From: Brugia malayi
Taxonomy: Eukaryota > Nematoda > Chromadorea > Rhabditida > Onchocercidae
Assembly: GCF_000002995.4 (NCBI RefSeq)
Contig: NW_025062478.1
Span: 7,168,001 to 7,232,000 of the forward strand
Direction of reading: 5' to 3'
DNA: 64,000 bases
Position numbers and translations under genes: made by a program. The notes beneath the pieces are model-generated. The model was not told where the DNA came from. It searched no databases and worked only from the letters and a program-made list of their open reading frames with translations. Below, piece by piece: positions 38,060-51,700 of this stretch (the stretch's first letter is position 1; each line of letters starts with the position of its first letter).

Positions 38060-41000
38060 ATGATGAAAAATAGCATGGTAACGCTAGTTTCGAAACTATC
38101 TTCAAAAAATCCTGGTGAGCATTCGCAGCGAAAGACCAACTTGTACTCTTATACTAGCGACACAAAAGATATCAAAGAAGAGCAGTTAGCAGTGGATGAT
38201 GTCGGATCAAAAATAAAGCTAAGCAGTTTTGGACAGAAAAGGTGAACTTCGGTTTAAGCTACGGCAATCATTTAACTTCGAACCATTATATTTCTGCAAA
38301 AGATTTCTACCATCAGCTATAATACTAAGCAAAATTCATCAGAAGAATTTCACTGAGATACAAATATTAACAAATATACCCAGAATAAGATCTATCAACA
38401 AGACTTTTAATATTCAGTAAGACTATACTTTAATAAGGATATGTCTTAAAAACTATGTTGAATTTTATGAGTTCTGCGCTGCATTTCCGTCTATATGAAA
38501 GATTTTTTTTTTTTGTTCCAGGCTTTTCTCATCGATCAATATATCAGCAGATAAATGGCTTCTCACACTAGATGAGCATTCAATGGCTAAGTTAGAGAAT
38601 CCTCCATCTTTGTGTGATGGATTAGATCGAAAAACTGAATTGGTATGTAATTTGCTGCTGGTAAATTTGGCCATTATGTGGATTAGTACTTAATTTATTC
38701 AATTAATATCACTTAGTGGAACTGTTACTTCCTTTTCCAGGATTTGCGTTATCTCGGTTGCGAAATAATTCAGTCAGGGGCAATACTGCTTCGTATACCT
38801 CAGGTTGCAGCAGCGACAGCACAAATTCTTTACCAACGATTTTATTACCAGAGGTCGTTTGTTCGACATCATTTCGAAGTATGTTTTGAGTTTTCTCCTA
38901 AATTCTAAATTCATTTGTATCAAATAAGGAAAGTTTTTATGTAAGACAACAAAACTATCTTCCCATGCCGGAAATTGCCATTATTTTCTGATAACCAGAG
39001 CTTTTTGTTACCAAGGATAAATCCTTACTTCTTAACGCTGAATGCAACTTTGATTGATTAGGCATTATGTACATACTCCAGTTTCTTCTTTGAACAAGAT
39101 CATTATATCTGCGTTTGTCTCCATTTTTTGTTGTCAGCTTTCTTCATTTAGTTTGTAGCATTGGATCAGTTCAGTTTTAGCTGTTGAAATTATTTAATCT
39201 CGAACTGTTATGTTGCTACCAACTGATATGGACCCCATCGAAATGCTTGTTTTTTTTAACAAGACTATACCTGTAGAAGTCTTGTGTAAATTGTTAAAAC
39301 AGTTACGTTTTGATTAAAGAGGGTAACTTGCATGTTTTTGTAGGTAGATATTTTCGTTTGCTTGATGTAAGACCGAAACAGCATTCTGTTCAAATTAAGT
39401 ATGATTTATCAGATTTTTTTCATTAATTTCTTTACGATCTGCACTATTTCAATCACAGTAATGATTAAAAAGTTTAGTATACGGTAATGGCATGCCTTTT
39501 ATTAGCGAGCAAGATTGAGGAGGCGCCACGTCGACCCCGTGATGTCATAAATGTGTTCCATCGATTGGAGCATTTACATGGCAAACGAAATGAATCTAAG
39601 AAGTAAGTTCAACTATAATTTATTAAAATATGTATGATTATGCAGGATTTACGCGTTTAAGAGTGGGAGCGATAGGACATGGAATGGACATTATTGACAC
39701 AAAGAATGGTACTTTTGAGGTTATTTAAAGTTCCCTCAGCTTATTTTTGAAATATGTCGGCTTTTTGATTAGTCGGCAGCAAGTTCGTATTTTTGCTGTT
39801 CTGTAGGCATCGTCATGTTTGCACATTCAAATCGTTATTTCATGTGACCTTTACTTCGCTTGTTTTCTCTTTTTTTGTAAAAAAGAAAGAAATAAGTACG
39901 AACTGATTTTTATCGATTTGGATGTTCTTTTGCATGCTTATGCAAAATTTCGTTTTTGACGCTTATTTCAGGCGGCAGTTTTTTCGTCGTTCTGAAACTC
40001 ATATATCTGTAGATATCTGTGTTCTGACGTTGAGACTTTTTGAGCCGTAGCACTGATCAGCTGTGCAACTGAGAGGCATCACTTTTTTAGGCCCATTTAG
40101 ACAGAAATGTGCGAGCTTGTACTTTAAATATGATTTAGTGTTGTTTATCAGGAGAAAAATTTTTTTCCAAAAAAATTTAGTGCCTGTTCAAAAACAGTAT
40201 AGGGATATCAGCTGTCAATTAAAGCGAGTCATTTATGATGTGCTGAGAAATCGCTTTCTAGAACTGGTTTCAGTGGTACCCTTTTTTGATGAAATAAAAT
40301 AACTCAGGGAATTCGGAGTATAGGGTATCACTGAGCAAATAATGGTCATAATCGTACATTAAACAAATACAGTGTATTTTAGTTCATGTCCTAATAATCC
40401 AAAAGGGAGGAAGAGGAAAGGGGTTCATCGATTAGTCATACCCATTTTTTGCATTTTTAATAAAAAAGCCGAAATTGACGGTGGGTTACTGTAAAATTGC
40501 GAAATATATTTTGTCATATTTTTAATCACTCCAGGTGACACAGAGCTGGCAGAGCGGATACACGTATGGCAGTAAAAATGCGTGTGCCCCCACTCTCTTG
40601 TACGGTCACCACATCCATCCATTCTACAGAGATGAATGAAGCACATTTGGAGCTCTCTTCAAGTTGGATTTCGTCTTTTACTGATTCTCTGTGTGTGTTA
40701 TCAAAGACTACCTATCAATCTGGAGTCGGCAGATATGCACACTCTTTCGATGCTGTCGTTATACGCGTGCATGCAGCTTGCTGCACGTTGCTGTTCTGGT
40801 GCACGTTAATGGCACATGGAGTGGACGGTGGTACAAGCAACTGCTGCCTTCCTTATCAAATTATTTTTAGTAAACCATGGTAACAGCTACTGCTTATTTT
40901 TGTTTGCAGTCGCGAAATATTTCAATGTTTTCCTTGTAATTCCAAAATTTTCGAACATAATCTACCCATAATTAAGCATTGAATTACGAAGGTTGTGGGC

Positions 41001-42671
41001 GTGAGTTGCTGGTCGTTTCGTTTGACGATGTAGTATCTTAAAAATGGGGAACTGTTTGCTAGATTTACTTCATTCGGCTTTTCTGGCTTGATGACAGGGT
41101 AGCGACATGAATTCTTTCGTGCGTTGCCCGGAAATTAATGAGGTATGTCTTTTGCTTTTCCCAGAAACCTCTTTTATTCCTCTGCTATTTTCATTTCATG
41201 TCTGGGAAATTTTGTAGAAGTGTAATTCCTGTATAGATTATTGTTTATACATTCTCATCAGTAAATTCTGGTAATGGTTATCCGCTTATCGAAAACCACA
41301 GCAGTCTGTTTATTCCTTCATTCGAAAAGAAAGGTTTGCTTTTCTGTATTCTGTTATTGAATGAATGTTAAGAGTTGGCAGAAAAGTACTGGCGATATTT
41401 TTGTTCGTATCTCCTTTATTTGGTTCAGTTACATTTACGTTGCTTCTAATCAAACACTAAAGTGAAGTGTGAAAGATTCCATTTCCTATAGAATCTGATG
41501 ATATTCATTTGACTATAAAAAAAAAAAAAAAAAATTGGTTGATTTATCGTAGTAGTGTTGGGCTAGAGCGGTTAAATCTTGTATATACGCAGGTAAGTTA
41601 ATTTAACACCAAATTACGCTACTACATTTGGAAACTACACATTAAAATTTTATTAAATGCTAATTTTGGACGGAAATCATTGCGCATTTATCAATAATAA
41701 TAATAATCTATCAGTAGTGGTCAGACGGTAAATGTATTCAGATTTTATTAGCTCTCAGGACTGAGAGAACTGATAATCACACCTACTACTGTAAGATCGG
41801 CAGGAAAGGTGTTTTGTGGTCTCGTAATTCAGTCTTGTGATCATGATTCTTGTATTACCTTTCACATTATTAAATTTCATTTGAAGGTTATTATTATGCA
41901 TGTTGCTTATAAATACATCTTTTAATTTGAAATATTGTTTTAATGGTTTAAAAGTATGAGTGTTCTGGCTGTTTGTTTCGTATAGATTTTATTGTGCAGC
42001 ATTTGTGATTGTTGATTTTATTAAACAGTGGGGGTAAGGATGAAATTAGCATTTAGCGTATACTTTAGTTCACTGACTTACAAATTTGGAATCATAATTA
42101 TTTAGTCTCAATGATTGGTGGTATGACAGAATTATGTTGAAGGTCATTTTTTTATGTAAAAGTATGGTTTTTATCAGTCTTTATTGCGAGTTTGCTTCTT
42201 TAGTAGCAAAAATATAACTTGCTAGTCAAACTGAGCTAGTTTAATAGCGTTTCTTGTACGGTCTATCCTGAATGTCGCACACTTTGCAGATTTTCTGCAA
42301 ATTTTCTTTCATCTTTCCTATCGTATCTTTTAGAACAGTGATAAAATTTGATTTGAGATATGTATGAATCCTGTCTAACATGTTAAGTTTTTCTTCATTG
42401 GATGAAATTGTTCTCATATAATCGTTTTTCGTTTTTATTAATTGTTTTGCTTTAGAATTGATGTTCATTCTTTTTGGATCATAAATCACACTCTGTCAAA
42501 GTCGCTCTGCACAGAAGTTTCCAATGTCATTCATTTTTTTTTTTTTTTTAATGAAGTGATCAAGAACTGGAAATGTATGAAGCATTTTTATCATTAATAA
42601 GATGGGATTGGTGGTTGATATGTAGCTTGTATAAAACTTTGCACCTTGTAACGGTGTGAAGATAATTGTGA

Positions 42672-42705
<34 letters not shown>

Positions 42706-45284
42706 TTGTAAGTTTGTTTTTGCATGTGCAAGTCATTTCTAGTTTGATTATGTCGTGTTTATTTGTTTGTTTTTTTTTAATTCTGCCAACTCTTGACAGT
42801 ACAGAAAGCAAATATTGTGGTTGTATTCCAAAACTGCAGATGTGCACTAATCTACCATAATTATATAGAAATCAGTGGTTTACTAAAGATTATTTGAGAG
42901 GAAGGAGAAGGTCAGTTGCTTGTTTATGTTGTCCAGTTTTCAGAATCATACCGAAAGGATGTGTGGTGTCTTTAACTTTGCTATTAATATAGTGTAGGCA
43001 TCACTGACGATGCTTACAGATGCTCAAATCGAACTTAGATTCGTAGGAACATATAACAGTAAGGTCAACATATAATTTCTTTTCATGGGTATTCAATAGG
43101 CGTTGGAGCCAATATTTGGTTAACTGCTTGTTTGTAGATATGTTCCAATGCTTCTGGATCGAAGCTACGTAGATTTGAAGAATCAAGTGATAAAAGCGGA
43201 AAGAAAGCTGTTAAATGCGCTTGGTTTTGTAGTACACGTCAATCATCCACATAAGCTTATATATGCATATCTTCATGCGCTAGGCGCTACTGGCAATCAC
43301 GAACTCATGCAAAAAGCATGGTAAATATTATGTCACAGTTGTTTTGCTTAACATTAAGAAATAGACATTGTGCTTTTACGAACTGTTGCGTGGTATGATC
43401 AGCTCCAGATTTTTTTTTAAGGAACGTTACAAATTTGCAATGTACTGGAAACCAACCTTAATGTGTTATAGGTGAGCAGTTCCTATATAATTAAAAACGG
43501 CTAGTTTTAAAAATCTGATTCCTTCTCTAAGAGAACTATTCCCCAAACTAATTTTGCTGTTTATGTTTTTAAACTTCTAACTTTCGGAATATTTACGATA
43601 CACTTTTCATATTGATCTTACGTCAGATTGTTAGTTTTAGGAGTTATATGAATGATGGGTTACGCACAGATATATTTCTCAGGTATCGGCCGGAAACAAT
43701 TGCATGCTCTTGCATTCATCTTGCAGCAAGAACTATATCGGTAAGTGTGTTAGGTCTAATTTATCTTCATGTTTTTTTTTTTTTTTTTTTCATTTTCTTG
43801 AATCTCATTTTGGGATTTCGAAATTTCCAGGAACCCTTGCCGCTTCCGCACGAACCCTTCCCTTGGTTTGAAGCATTTGATGCAAGTGATAGGGATGTAC
43901 AGACGATCTCAGTTTTGCTTCTGCAGGTTTATGCTCGAATACGAGTAAGTAATAGCTTTATTTGTATATCTTTAATTAAAAGTGATTTCCTACATTTTTT
44001 GGTATATTGGAGTTTACTGCAGACACAATTTCAGGCGCCAAACTGGACAAGGTTGAATGATACACTGAACAAGCTACGAATCGGTCTGAGTAACGCATTT
44101 GCAAAGGCTCAACAGACGGAGAACGTAGCAAATAAAGAAGTCGAACGAGCGAAAGCCATTTTGGAGAAAAGACGTCGCGAAATCGCCAGCAAAGCTGCTG
44201 AAATGGAGCGACAAAATGGTGCTAAAAGTAAAGCTAGAGAAGGTTAGTGCAAATTATTTGCTTCTTTATATAAATTTTTCTTTTGAGCATATTGTATAGC
44301 AGTTGTTAGATCTGAAGACTTCCCTTCTGCGCGACCTGTGTTTTTTATTGTGTTTGATTGGAATTTTTCACATTCCAAGTTTATCATAGTATTTTAGGTA
44401 GTGGAAAGGAAAAAGAAGTTCAGCGTGATAGGGAAAAAGAAAATGATCACTACAATGCTAAGCAGACATCGTCTTCAGCCTCACGTTCACGCTCAAGATC
44501 ACCAATCGAACCCAAGAAGTGAGTTATTTTTTATTAAGGAAATTATTCTCAGAAAATTAAATACACGAAAGACTATCAGTTTTTAATTTTCAGATTTCGC
44601 TCCTCACCTATATATTATCACCATCGGGCTGAATCAACGGAACATGATCGATCATCAAAGCGTAACCATCATCATTCAAGACATCAGAGAGATGAAAGAC
44701 GACGAGCAAGAGAAGAACGGCGAGCGGAAAAAGATCGACGTCATCGGACCAGAAGTCGAGATGGTCGACGTAAAGTTACTGAAAAGGTTGTTTGACGTTG
44801 CTTTTGATTTGCGCTGGATACATGCTTTAGTTTTTAAAAGCTTTTAATGTAATTTTTAACCTTTCATATGTTTTTGATAACTTTCGATGTGCCTAAGTTA
44901 ACCATATTTTTTTAAAGGATGATCTAGGTTATTGCTGAAATAATTCTGGGCTTGACGAAGGAACATGGAAGGACGCTAAAATGCTAATTAGACATCATTC
45001 TCATAAAATTTTTATGTAGTAAATCATTTAGATTTTTTAGTAAAATTTCACTTCGTCTGCCATGACGTAAACTTTACGTCATGATACTAGTTCTCGAGGA
45101 ATATGATACAGCTCATAATGTTCTTTTTTCAGATTTCTTTTGTGTTGTGAGTGTAATTCTTCGATGTTTCATTTTTCAGGACAGAGTGAGCAATCAGCGT
45201 GAACGTGAAAAAGATGTTTATTTGGCCCTAGGGAAGAGAAGACGGAGTAGTGAAAGCCCTTCGCCTGTTAAAGTGCGGCGTTAG
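38060..45284 (+). CDS. cyl-1: Cyclin L (SR-rich, splicing/transcription cyclin)
   Basis: Eleven exons: 38060-38241, 38522-38642, 38741-38878, 39478-39602, 43138-43320, 43641-43740, 43831-43944, 44035-44242, 44398-44518, 44594-44786, 45180-45284, giving 529 residues (human cyclin L1 is 526). The first cyclin box (about residues 95-205) has [48 protein letters not shown]; the second (about 210-325) has [40 protein letters not shown]. The tail from about 390 is rich in RS, RE and His runs, as in cyclin L. Family role: partner of CDK11 (and related CDKs) in nuclear speckles, linking transcription and pre-mRNA splicing. Intron 4 is 3.5 kb, far larger than the others. Start chosen at the first in-frame ATG right after a ttacag acceptor; a second ATG follows at once. 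Confidence 0.95.
41098..41142 (+). other. Candidate poison cassette exon in cyl-1
   Basis: The segment has an acceptor (tgatgacag before it) and a good donor (gag followed by gtatgt). Its length is 45 nt. Read in the phase left by exon 4, it gives K-V-A-T-stop, so inclusion would end the protein between the cyclin boxes. This is inference from splice signals only; there is no transcript evidence. Confidence 0.3.
42681..42706. repeat. (TA)n microsatellite
   Basis: A run of about thirteen TA units in intron 4 of cyl-1. Confidence 0.9.
45061..45083. other. Perfect 23-bp palindrome with two TGACGTAA words
   Basis: Positions 45061-45071 are the exact reverse complement of 45073-45083 around one central base. 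Each arm contains TGACGTAA, an ATF/CREB-like bZIP word. It lies in the last intron of cyl-1. Confidence 0.7.
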
Positions 45285-45337
45285 GGACGATTAAATGTAC
45301 ATAATTATGGAGTAATCGTCTTGCGTGACATCCGCTG

Positions 45338-45343
45338 AATAAA
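45338..45343 (+). terminator. Poly(A) signal of cyl-1
   Basis: AATAAA about 55 bases after the cyl-1 stop codon, at the usual distance for a short nematode 3' UTR. Confidence 0.7.
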
Positions 45344-48300
45344 GAACCTCACTATGTTCGTTTTCAGTTTTAGAACTTGAACCAAAAACAGGAATAGATA
45401 TGTTTAAGGATTTTTAAATTTTTTCAGTTCAAATGAAGTTGATGTAGTCAGGTCCCACTCCGAGATGACAGTTTTAATTTACCAGTATTTGTTCTCATAC
45501 TTCCCTTCTCCTTACATTCATTTTTTATTGTGAACACTAATTCCTTATCTATAAAATTTTTTTCAAGCACTCTAACATGAAAGAACATACTTAACTTTGG
45601 TTTTTGAAGTAACTTTAAATTCTTGAATTTTTACCTCAGACTCGATCGTATAAATTGCTCGTTTTGCTTGAATAGAACTGAAAATATATTTGTCTTTCGG
45701 GTAAATGATTGTAATGTTTTTTGTCCCTTTGTATATAACACGTTGATTCTCAAGTGACTTTTGATCATTTGTTTATTATTGTTGTGCTCGTAATTTTCTC
45801 ATGTCCATAAATTTGATTTTAATTTATTTGGCTCGCTACGTCAATACTGTGAAATTATGTTTTCTTCATAGTGAATTCGTAATTCAAAGTTGGAGAGTCA
45901 ATTGAGGAGCATGAAAACTGCTGATGAATTCATTTAAAAATGTATTTGTGCCGAGGCACAAGGCATTGACTAAGATTTTGTGAAAGTTGCGCTGATTTCA
46001 TTTAAGTGGACTAATTATATGAGGCTTTCGATTAGCGCTGTATAGTTCGAGTCCGAAGTGTGATCAGCGGAAAGGTCGGGGAGTTCCAAAATTTTCATGA
46101 TAGCGGTAGTGGTGGATGCGTAGATGAAATTTGATAAACACCTCTGATTGGGATATCGGGAAATTGGACTAAGGATTACAAAAACTTGGAAAGATAAGTG
46201 CTTCATTACTTACATTGTTACAGTTACAATTTAGGGCATAGCACTGTACAATGTTGTGGGATTCAAGGTTCGAGCCATTTAAGAATACAAGAAAGTATGC
46301 AGTAAATTTTAAATAACTTGCAGGATTTTATGTTTTGGTAAAATAGGTAAACAGGAAAGATTAATTGAAAACTTTTCCAATCTTCGTTAAATACCAAAAG
46401 TCTTTCATTATCAATATCAAGCTGATGTCTCGTAGAATTCGCAACAAGAGTACTGCCACTAGTGGTTGCTAATAAAATTTGCGAAATTTTGTCCTTTGTT
46501 AAATGCAAAAGCAGTTAGATAAGATTAATTTCAATTATAGAATCACATAATCAATGTAATGCATGAAAACGACATTTTTTAAATGATTCAATTCTTTCTA
46601 TCTGAAATGAGTTCTACACAAAATGGTTAGCCTCTGAATAAAATTTATAGCATCCATGTTATTTTCTAAATCTTGAATTCTCATGAAAAAATGAAAAAAG
46701 CCGACAATACGAGTTGAAAATGACCATATATTCAACAAGCAGCAATATTTTGAATAAGTTCTTTAGAATCGTATACTTTTACAAAGTCTAAAACATAGGG
46801 ACAACATTTTTTGACTACTAAGTTCTTCTACCATAAAGAATGTTGCTAATTCAACTGAAAAACTACTTTGTAACTTTTAGCCTATTATTTTCCCTATCTA
46901 TTCACAATAAAAGTATGTTAAGTTTTATTTCAGTCTCAATAAGTTTCTAATCAGTAACATATAATCATCTCAGTCAACGAATAATTTCATTTTAGCTTTT
47001 ATTTTTTAAATTGCAATGTCAGCACTTGTATCATCTACTGCTTTTTAAATCCTCTTATCTTGTTTTTACAAAAGGAAAATCAAGATACCTCTCAAGATCT
47101 GAAGAAAAGAAATTGTATACAGCAGAACTATATAAAAGACGATCTATAAAAATAAAACTACGAATGATTTGAGGTATATTGTTGAAGAAATTAGGTATTT
47201 AGAAAACTTGATGAGACAATATCTGTGATGTACACATTCTTTTGTCGATAACATTAGATGAGAGAGTCAAGATAAGCAGCCTACAACATATGTGTATAAC
47301 CTTCATTGGTGCTTTTTAGTGTTGCTTCAAATGCAAGAAACAGGTCAGGTTTAACATTCTCATTACCCTCATAAATTCAACAACTTTTCAATAGTCCTTC
47401 TGAAAGTTACTATTTCTATTTCAGCATCACACTGTTCCAGTGAATCTCAAAAATAGTTCCTAGCATATGCTAAAAATGAAGACGGATTTTCCCCAGCAAT
47501 TTTTTAAACTTTACATATATCTTGAATAAAGTGCTACGGCGAATCATAGAATTTTTGCTTGAAATTATTGAATAACGATATATTAGTGAAATAGCTGCTT
47601 CGAAATTCGTCAATGAAATAGTGACGACAAATTTTTTGAAGGGAAATCGATATCCACTGTTACGAAGCCATCCACTTTCTAAATTATTGAATTTACATCT
47701 CAGCAAGAACATTATTGAATTTACACCTCATATTATTTGTAATTAATTCCCTGCCTCCCATTTATCACCTATTCACCACAGTCACAGAGTGACCCTATTA
47801 GCAAACGCTGCAAATAATCTCTAAATTATCAAGCTTTCAAACTCGCGCCTATAGATATCGTGTACTTTTGGAGGGTAATTTAATAGTTGCAACTATTTAG
47901 CTCATTTTTAATTATTTTTTCTAACCTTAGTACGACCAATCAAGTTTGCTGTGCATCATACACGAAAACAGATGGAATTTATCATATTGAAGATTAGGCC
48001 TAAAAAATCTGAACAACTTGAGCAGAAGATAAAACCAAACCAATTAATAAAGTGGACTGTCTTGATATGAACTGATTACTTCACCGCAGTCACAAAATCA
48101 ACACTAAATTCATTGAAAAATTATTCCCATCTTGAACTTGTTTTCACAACTGATTAATGTCATGCATGAAATAACAAAAATTCATCCTGACAGTTAAAAA
48201 ATCATCCCTTAAAATATTGACTTTCAGATATTCATCAAATGATAAGTCTACTACGTCATTGAGATTGGTTTGACGTAATTTCAAAAAAAAAAAAATGTCA

Positions 48301-48456
48301 TTGATCACTAGGTACAATATCACAGAGCAACAAGCTTTCAGGAATATTAGGAACATACACAAAAAAGATAAGTAGCAAAGACGATTTTTCAAATGAAAAG
48401 CAAATGAAATATCTTATATAGTACACAAGAAATTATAGGCAGCTACACTTCGACTT
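45344..48456. other. Convergent spacer between cyl-1 and the E(z) gene
   Basis: No gene is supported. Two minus-strand open frames (46263-46508 and 47470-47712) have a fairly protein-like composition (for example ANSTRHQLDIDNERLLVFNEDW) but no domain I recognise and no start-to-stop exon chain. They may be decayed coding remnants or chance. The right end holds one copy of a duplicated block described separately. Confidence 0.45.
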
Positions 48457-48746
48457 TCAGGGCTTCGGACGTTCTTTCGAAACAAATTTCACCTGAAAGG
48501 AAACATCATGGATCACGTCCTTCTCATCTTTTTTAATTAACGTTACTGATTAGCTATCCCAATCACTCTTGACATAAAATTGGCATATAGGCTACACAAA
48601 ATATCGTAGAAAGTTTCTTGAAGAAAAAGTATAGTCTGCTAAACCAGTGAAGCTGGTTTGACGAAATTTCAAAAAAAAAAAGTGTCATTGATTATTAGCT
48701 ACAATACCATAGAGCAGCAAGTTTCCAGGAATATTAGAGACATGAA
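48246..48746. repeat. Duplicated block of about 110 bp flanking the last E(z) exon
   Basis: About 48246-48357 and 48632-48746 match over most of their length: ggtttgacg, atttc plus an A run, gtcattgat, acaat, agag-aacaag/agcagcaag, caggaatatta. The first copy is downstream of the stop codon, the second is in the last intron, and the 36-base last exon (48457-48492) lies between them. Confidence 0.8.
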
Positions 48747-51700
48747 CAATTATCACTACCAAATGGACAAGCGCTTCATAATGTTGTAAAGGTAGCTAAT
48801 AAAGCACCAACTTTGGTAGGACAAGAAATGCATGAACTCTCAATCATCTTTCTACTTGAGCTTTAAACTTTACCTGCTGGTAAGAGTTGTAGGAATAATC
48901 AAAAAAGAGCTCTTCTCCAGCTACAATTGGCCTTCGTGCAAAAATACCAATACGGTGATCTCCATTAACCATGAATACCTAAAAATTAGTAGCACGGATT
49001 ACAATTTTTTAAACAATTTATTCAAAACTTGAGAACCTCCATTTTCTTGTATCAACTGTTTGAAAAACAATCCTTAAACACAAAATAGCTTACTTTTGCC
49101 ATGCAATTTGGATCCTTCGAATGATTTGCAAACCGAATAACGTTACCCTTTCTGGTAGCATCTACCACCATTTCATCATTTAAACCTAATAAAATTCAAC
49201 AATATGATCGGGAGGGATTTCACTCATTTGAACAACTTTTAGACATGCAAAATTCCATTAAATCCAGGTTAAAAATTAATCATTGTTTTCAAATGATACA
49301 AAAGATAACTGCATTCTGATCCCTTACTGTATGTACCATAAAAACATACCAAAAAGATAACTGCATTTTAATTTGTCGTATATTTTGCCTCTCCTTTCAC
49401 TTTCATCATGACTTATAACTTCACCACAGTATTCTGATATGAAGTCGTTTTTTTCAATGTCTTCTTCTGCAAAACAACCCCAACCAGCAACCTGAAAAAC
49501 AGCAAATTCTTACATGTAGGAACACCATATTATGAATTTAAAAGTAATGAAGATACTGGGCACGCACCTGTGAAGGAGCAATAACTAATTTCTTCTGTAA
49601 ACCACGCTGCATGGCTACATTTTTGCATGTTGCAACATTAGGGTCATCCAGAATATCTGCAAAAGTCACCCAAAGCAAGCTAAAAACTTTGTGCAATGTA
49701 AAAATCAGTAAAACCATCAATATTTTTAATAAGGAACAAAATCCCAACAACTAACCACATTTGCATGATTTACAAACGTCCGGATCACACTCCCAATTAG
49801 CATAGAAGCACTGGCACTGTTTTGTTCGGCATAAACCTGGTGCGCAACGGCAGCCAGGGAATCTGTATTTACATTGTTCACCACACCGACAAAACCTAGA
49901 ATCACCCAACTTCAGACAATCAGTGAAAGAGAGAGTAAGAATCCCTTGACTAACTGAATTACACTAATAATGACATTTGCAAATTTCCGTTAACTTGAAG
50001 ATATACTAACTTTGTACATAGATTATCGACACTAACGCATGAACAGTTGTTTTCTGCCGAACAAGGTCCAATGTGAGAACACGGCTCATAAACGTGGGTA
50101 TTACCAACTTTACCTTCCGTTTTTGCCCATTTAACAGCACGAAATGTACGATGCTGATCTTTCATATTTCTGAAGATGATTTTGCTACAAGAAAATTAAC
50201 ATTTCGAATTATAATACTTTAAAATGTTATAAGATTTTAATGTGCATTTTAAGAAGTTATAATATTTTAAACACATTTTTCGGTCGTTCACATATGCCAG
50301 AAGCTAACAATAGCCGATGAGAGATTCATCCCTATCGAGGAGACCATGAAAAATATTGAACTTTACATGACACATGAATATTGATCATGCATAGAAAAGC
50401 AAAATATACTCATAATAACAAGGCAATAAAATATAAGAACACTCTATATAAGAGTGTTCTTATAACAAAATATAAGAATATTAATCTCCCCTATTTTAAT
50501 GTCTTCTGTTACTGCTTTCTATTTATTACTTTCTACATCCCAGATGTGTTATGCGCCCCTCACGTTTTCCGCATATAAAAACACCTAACTTTACATTCAA
50601 ATAGCACTTTCATCCGCCAGCTCGTGCTGCTTTATTTTTTAACTGAAATGTAAAATCAAAAGGCACTGAATAGAAAACAATAACGGTTTGATAAAAATCT
50701 TAAAAAATAAGAAACATTATTTCCTAATGCAATCAGTTCAAATAAAAAAAAAATACTTTTTCTTTTTCGGTGGTGAATTTGGTGAAACGTCAGCTCTCGG
50801 TGATATTGGAGCTGTGCGAAAAGAATATGCATACAACTGCAATGTGAAGCAATTTGCATTAGAAATACTTAGTTGCTTTGCAAGAGTTTATTCTGACTAA
50901 AGACTAAAAGTACCTCTCGGCAAGATTTCGATGGTGCATTTCCTACAACCAAATTTAGAACTTCAGATAATTTACAGAAATCATTTTTGTATGTACGGCG
51001 CAAAGCAATGAACATTGATTCTTGTTGTGCTGTCCAGTTGATGTCCTCAGTCTTTATATTTAATATGGCATTTATCGTTTTCGCATCTGGTGGAGAAGCA
51101 CAGCGGCGTTTCGCTTCCTCCTAAAAGGATTTTTGAAAAGTAAATCTTACTACCATATTAAAAAGTCCTGCGAACCAATTCATCTCATTCTTTTTGTTGA
51201 GTTTCAAATTTTTAAAATGAAAAATTTCAAGAAATTTCAACTGATTCACCTAAATACACAAATGAAAATAGTTGCACTATAAATGCTTTCATTCAGCTAC
51301 CTTCGGATGAAATCTTCTTTCCAACTTAAATCGAATTATTTAGCTAATATGGAATTCTGCACAACTTGTAAATAATGAGAAAGATTTGATATGAAGCAAA
51401 TTCAAAAGTTCCGAGAAAGTAAATACTTACCATTTCTTTCGTCAAATGCCTAAAACACTGCAGTCCACAAGGTTCAACACTTGTTACTCCACGACGTCGC
51501 CGGACTTCCGTCTCTGTTGCATTGACGCCTAGGGATCATCTTGCTGATAATGCAATCAAAATCACAAAATACTTGAAAATTTCGCAAAGCGAAACAATAC
51601 TCAGTAACAAAACAGATGTTTTGAAAAGTTATGAGAACAAAAACAAGATTACTGGAATTTCCTTCTTAAACAGTGAAAGGAACAGTGAAGGTCTCTTAAT

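Larger units (their letters stand above)
39603..43137 (+). other. Large intron 4 of cyl-1
   Basis: This 3.5-kb intron interrupts the gene between the two cyclin boxes. It contains a G+C-rich patch (about 40530-40870), a possible 45-nt cassette at 41098-41142, an A run near 41518-41535 and a (TA)n microsatellite at about 42681-42706. The open frame at 40566-40883 lies in the GC-rich patch and shows no domain I know. Confidence 0.7.

Noticed and set aside
43612..44247. 211-codon open frame on the + strand
   Set aside because: It is an artefact of three cyl-1 exons plus two retained introns that happen to lack stops; the spliced chain matches cyclin L better.
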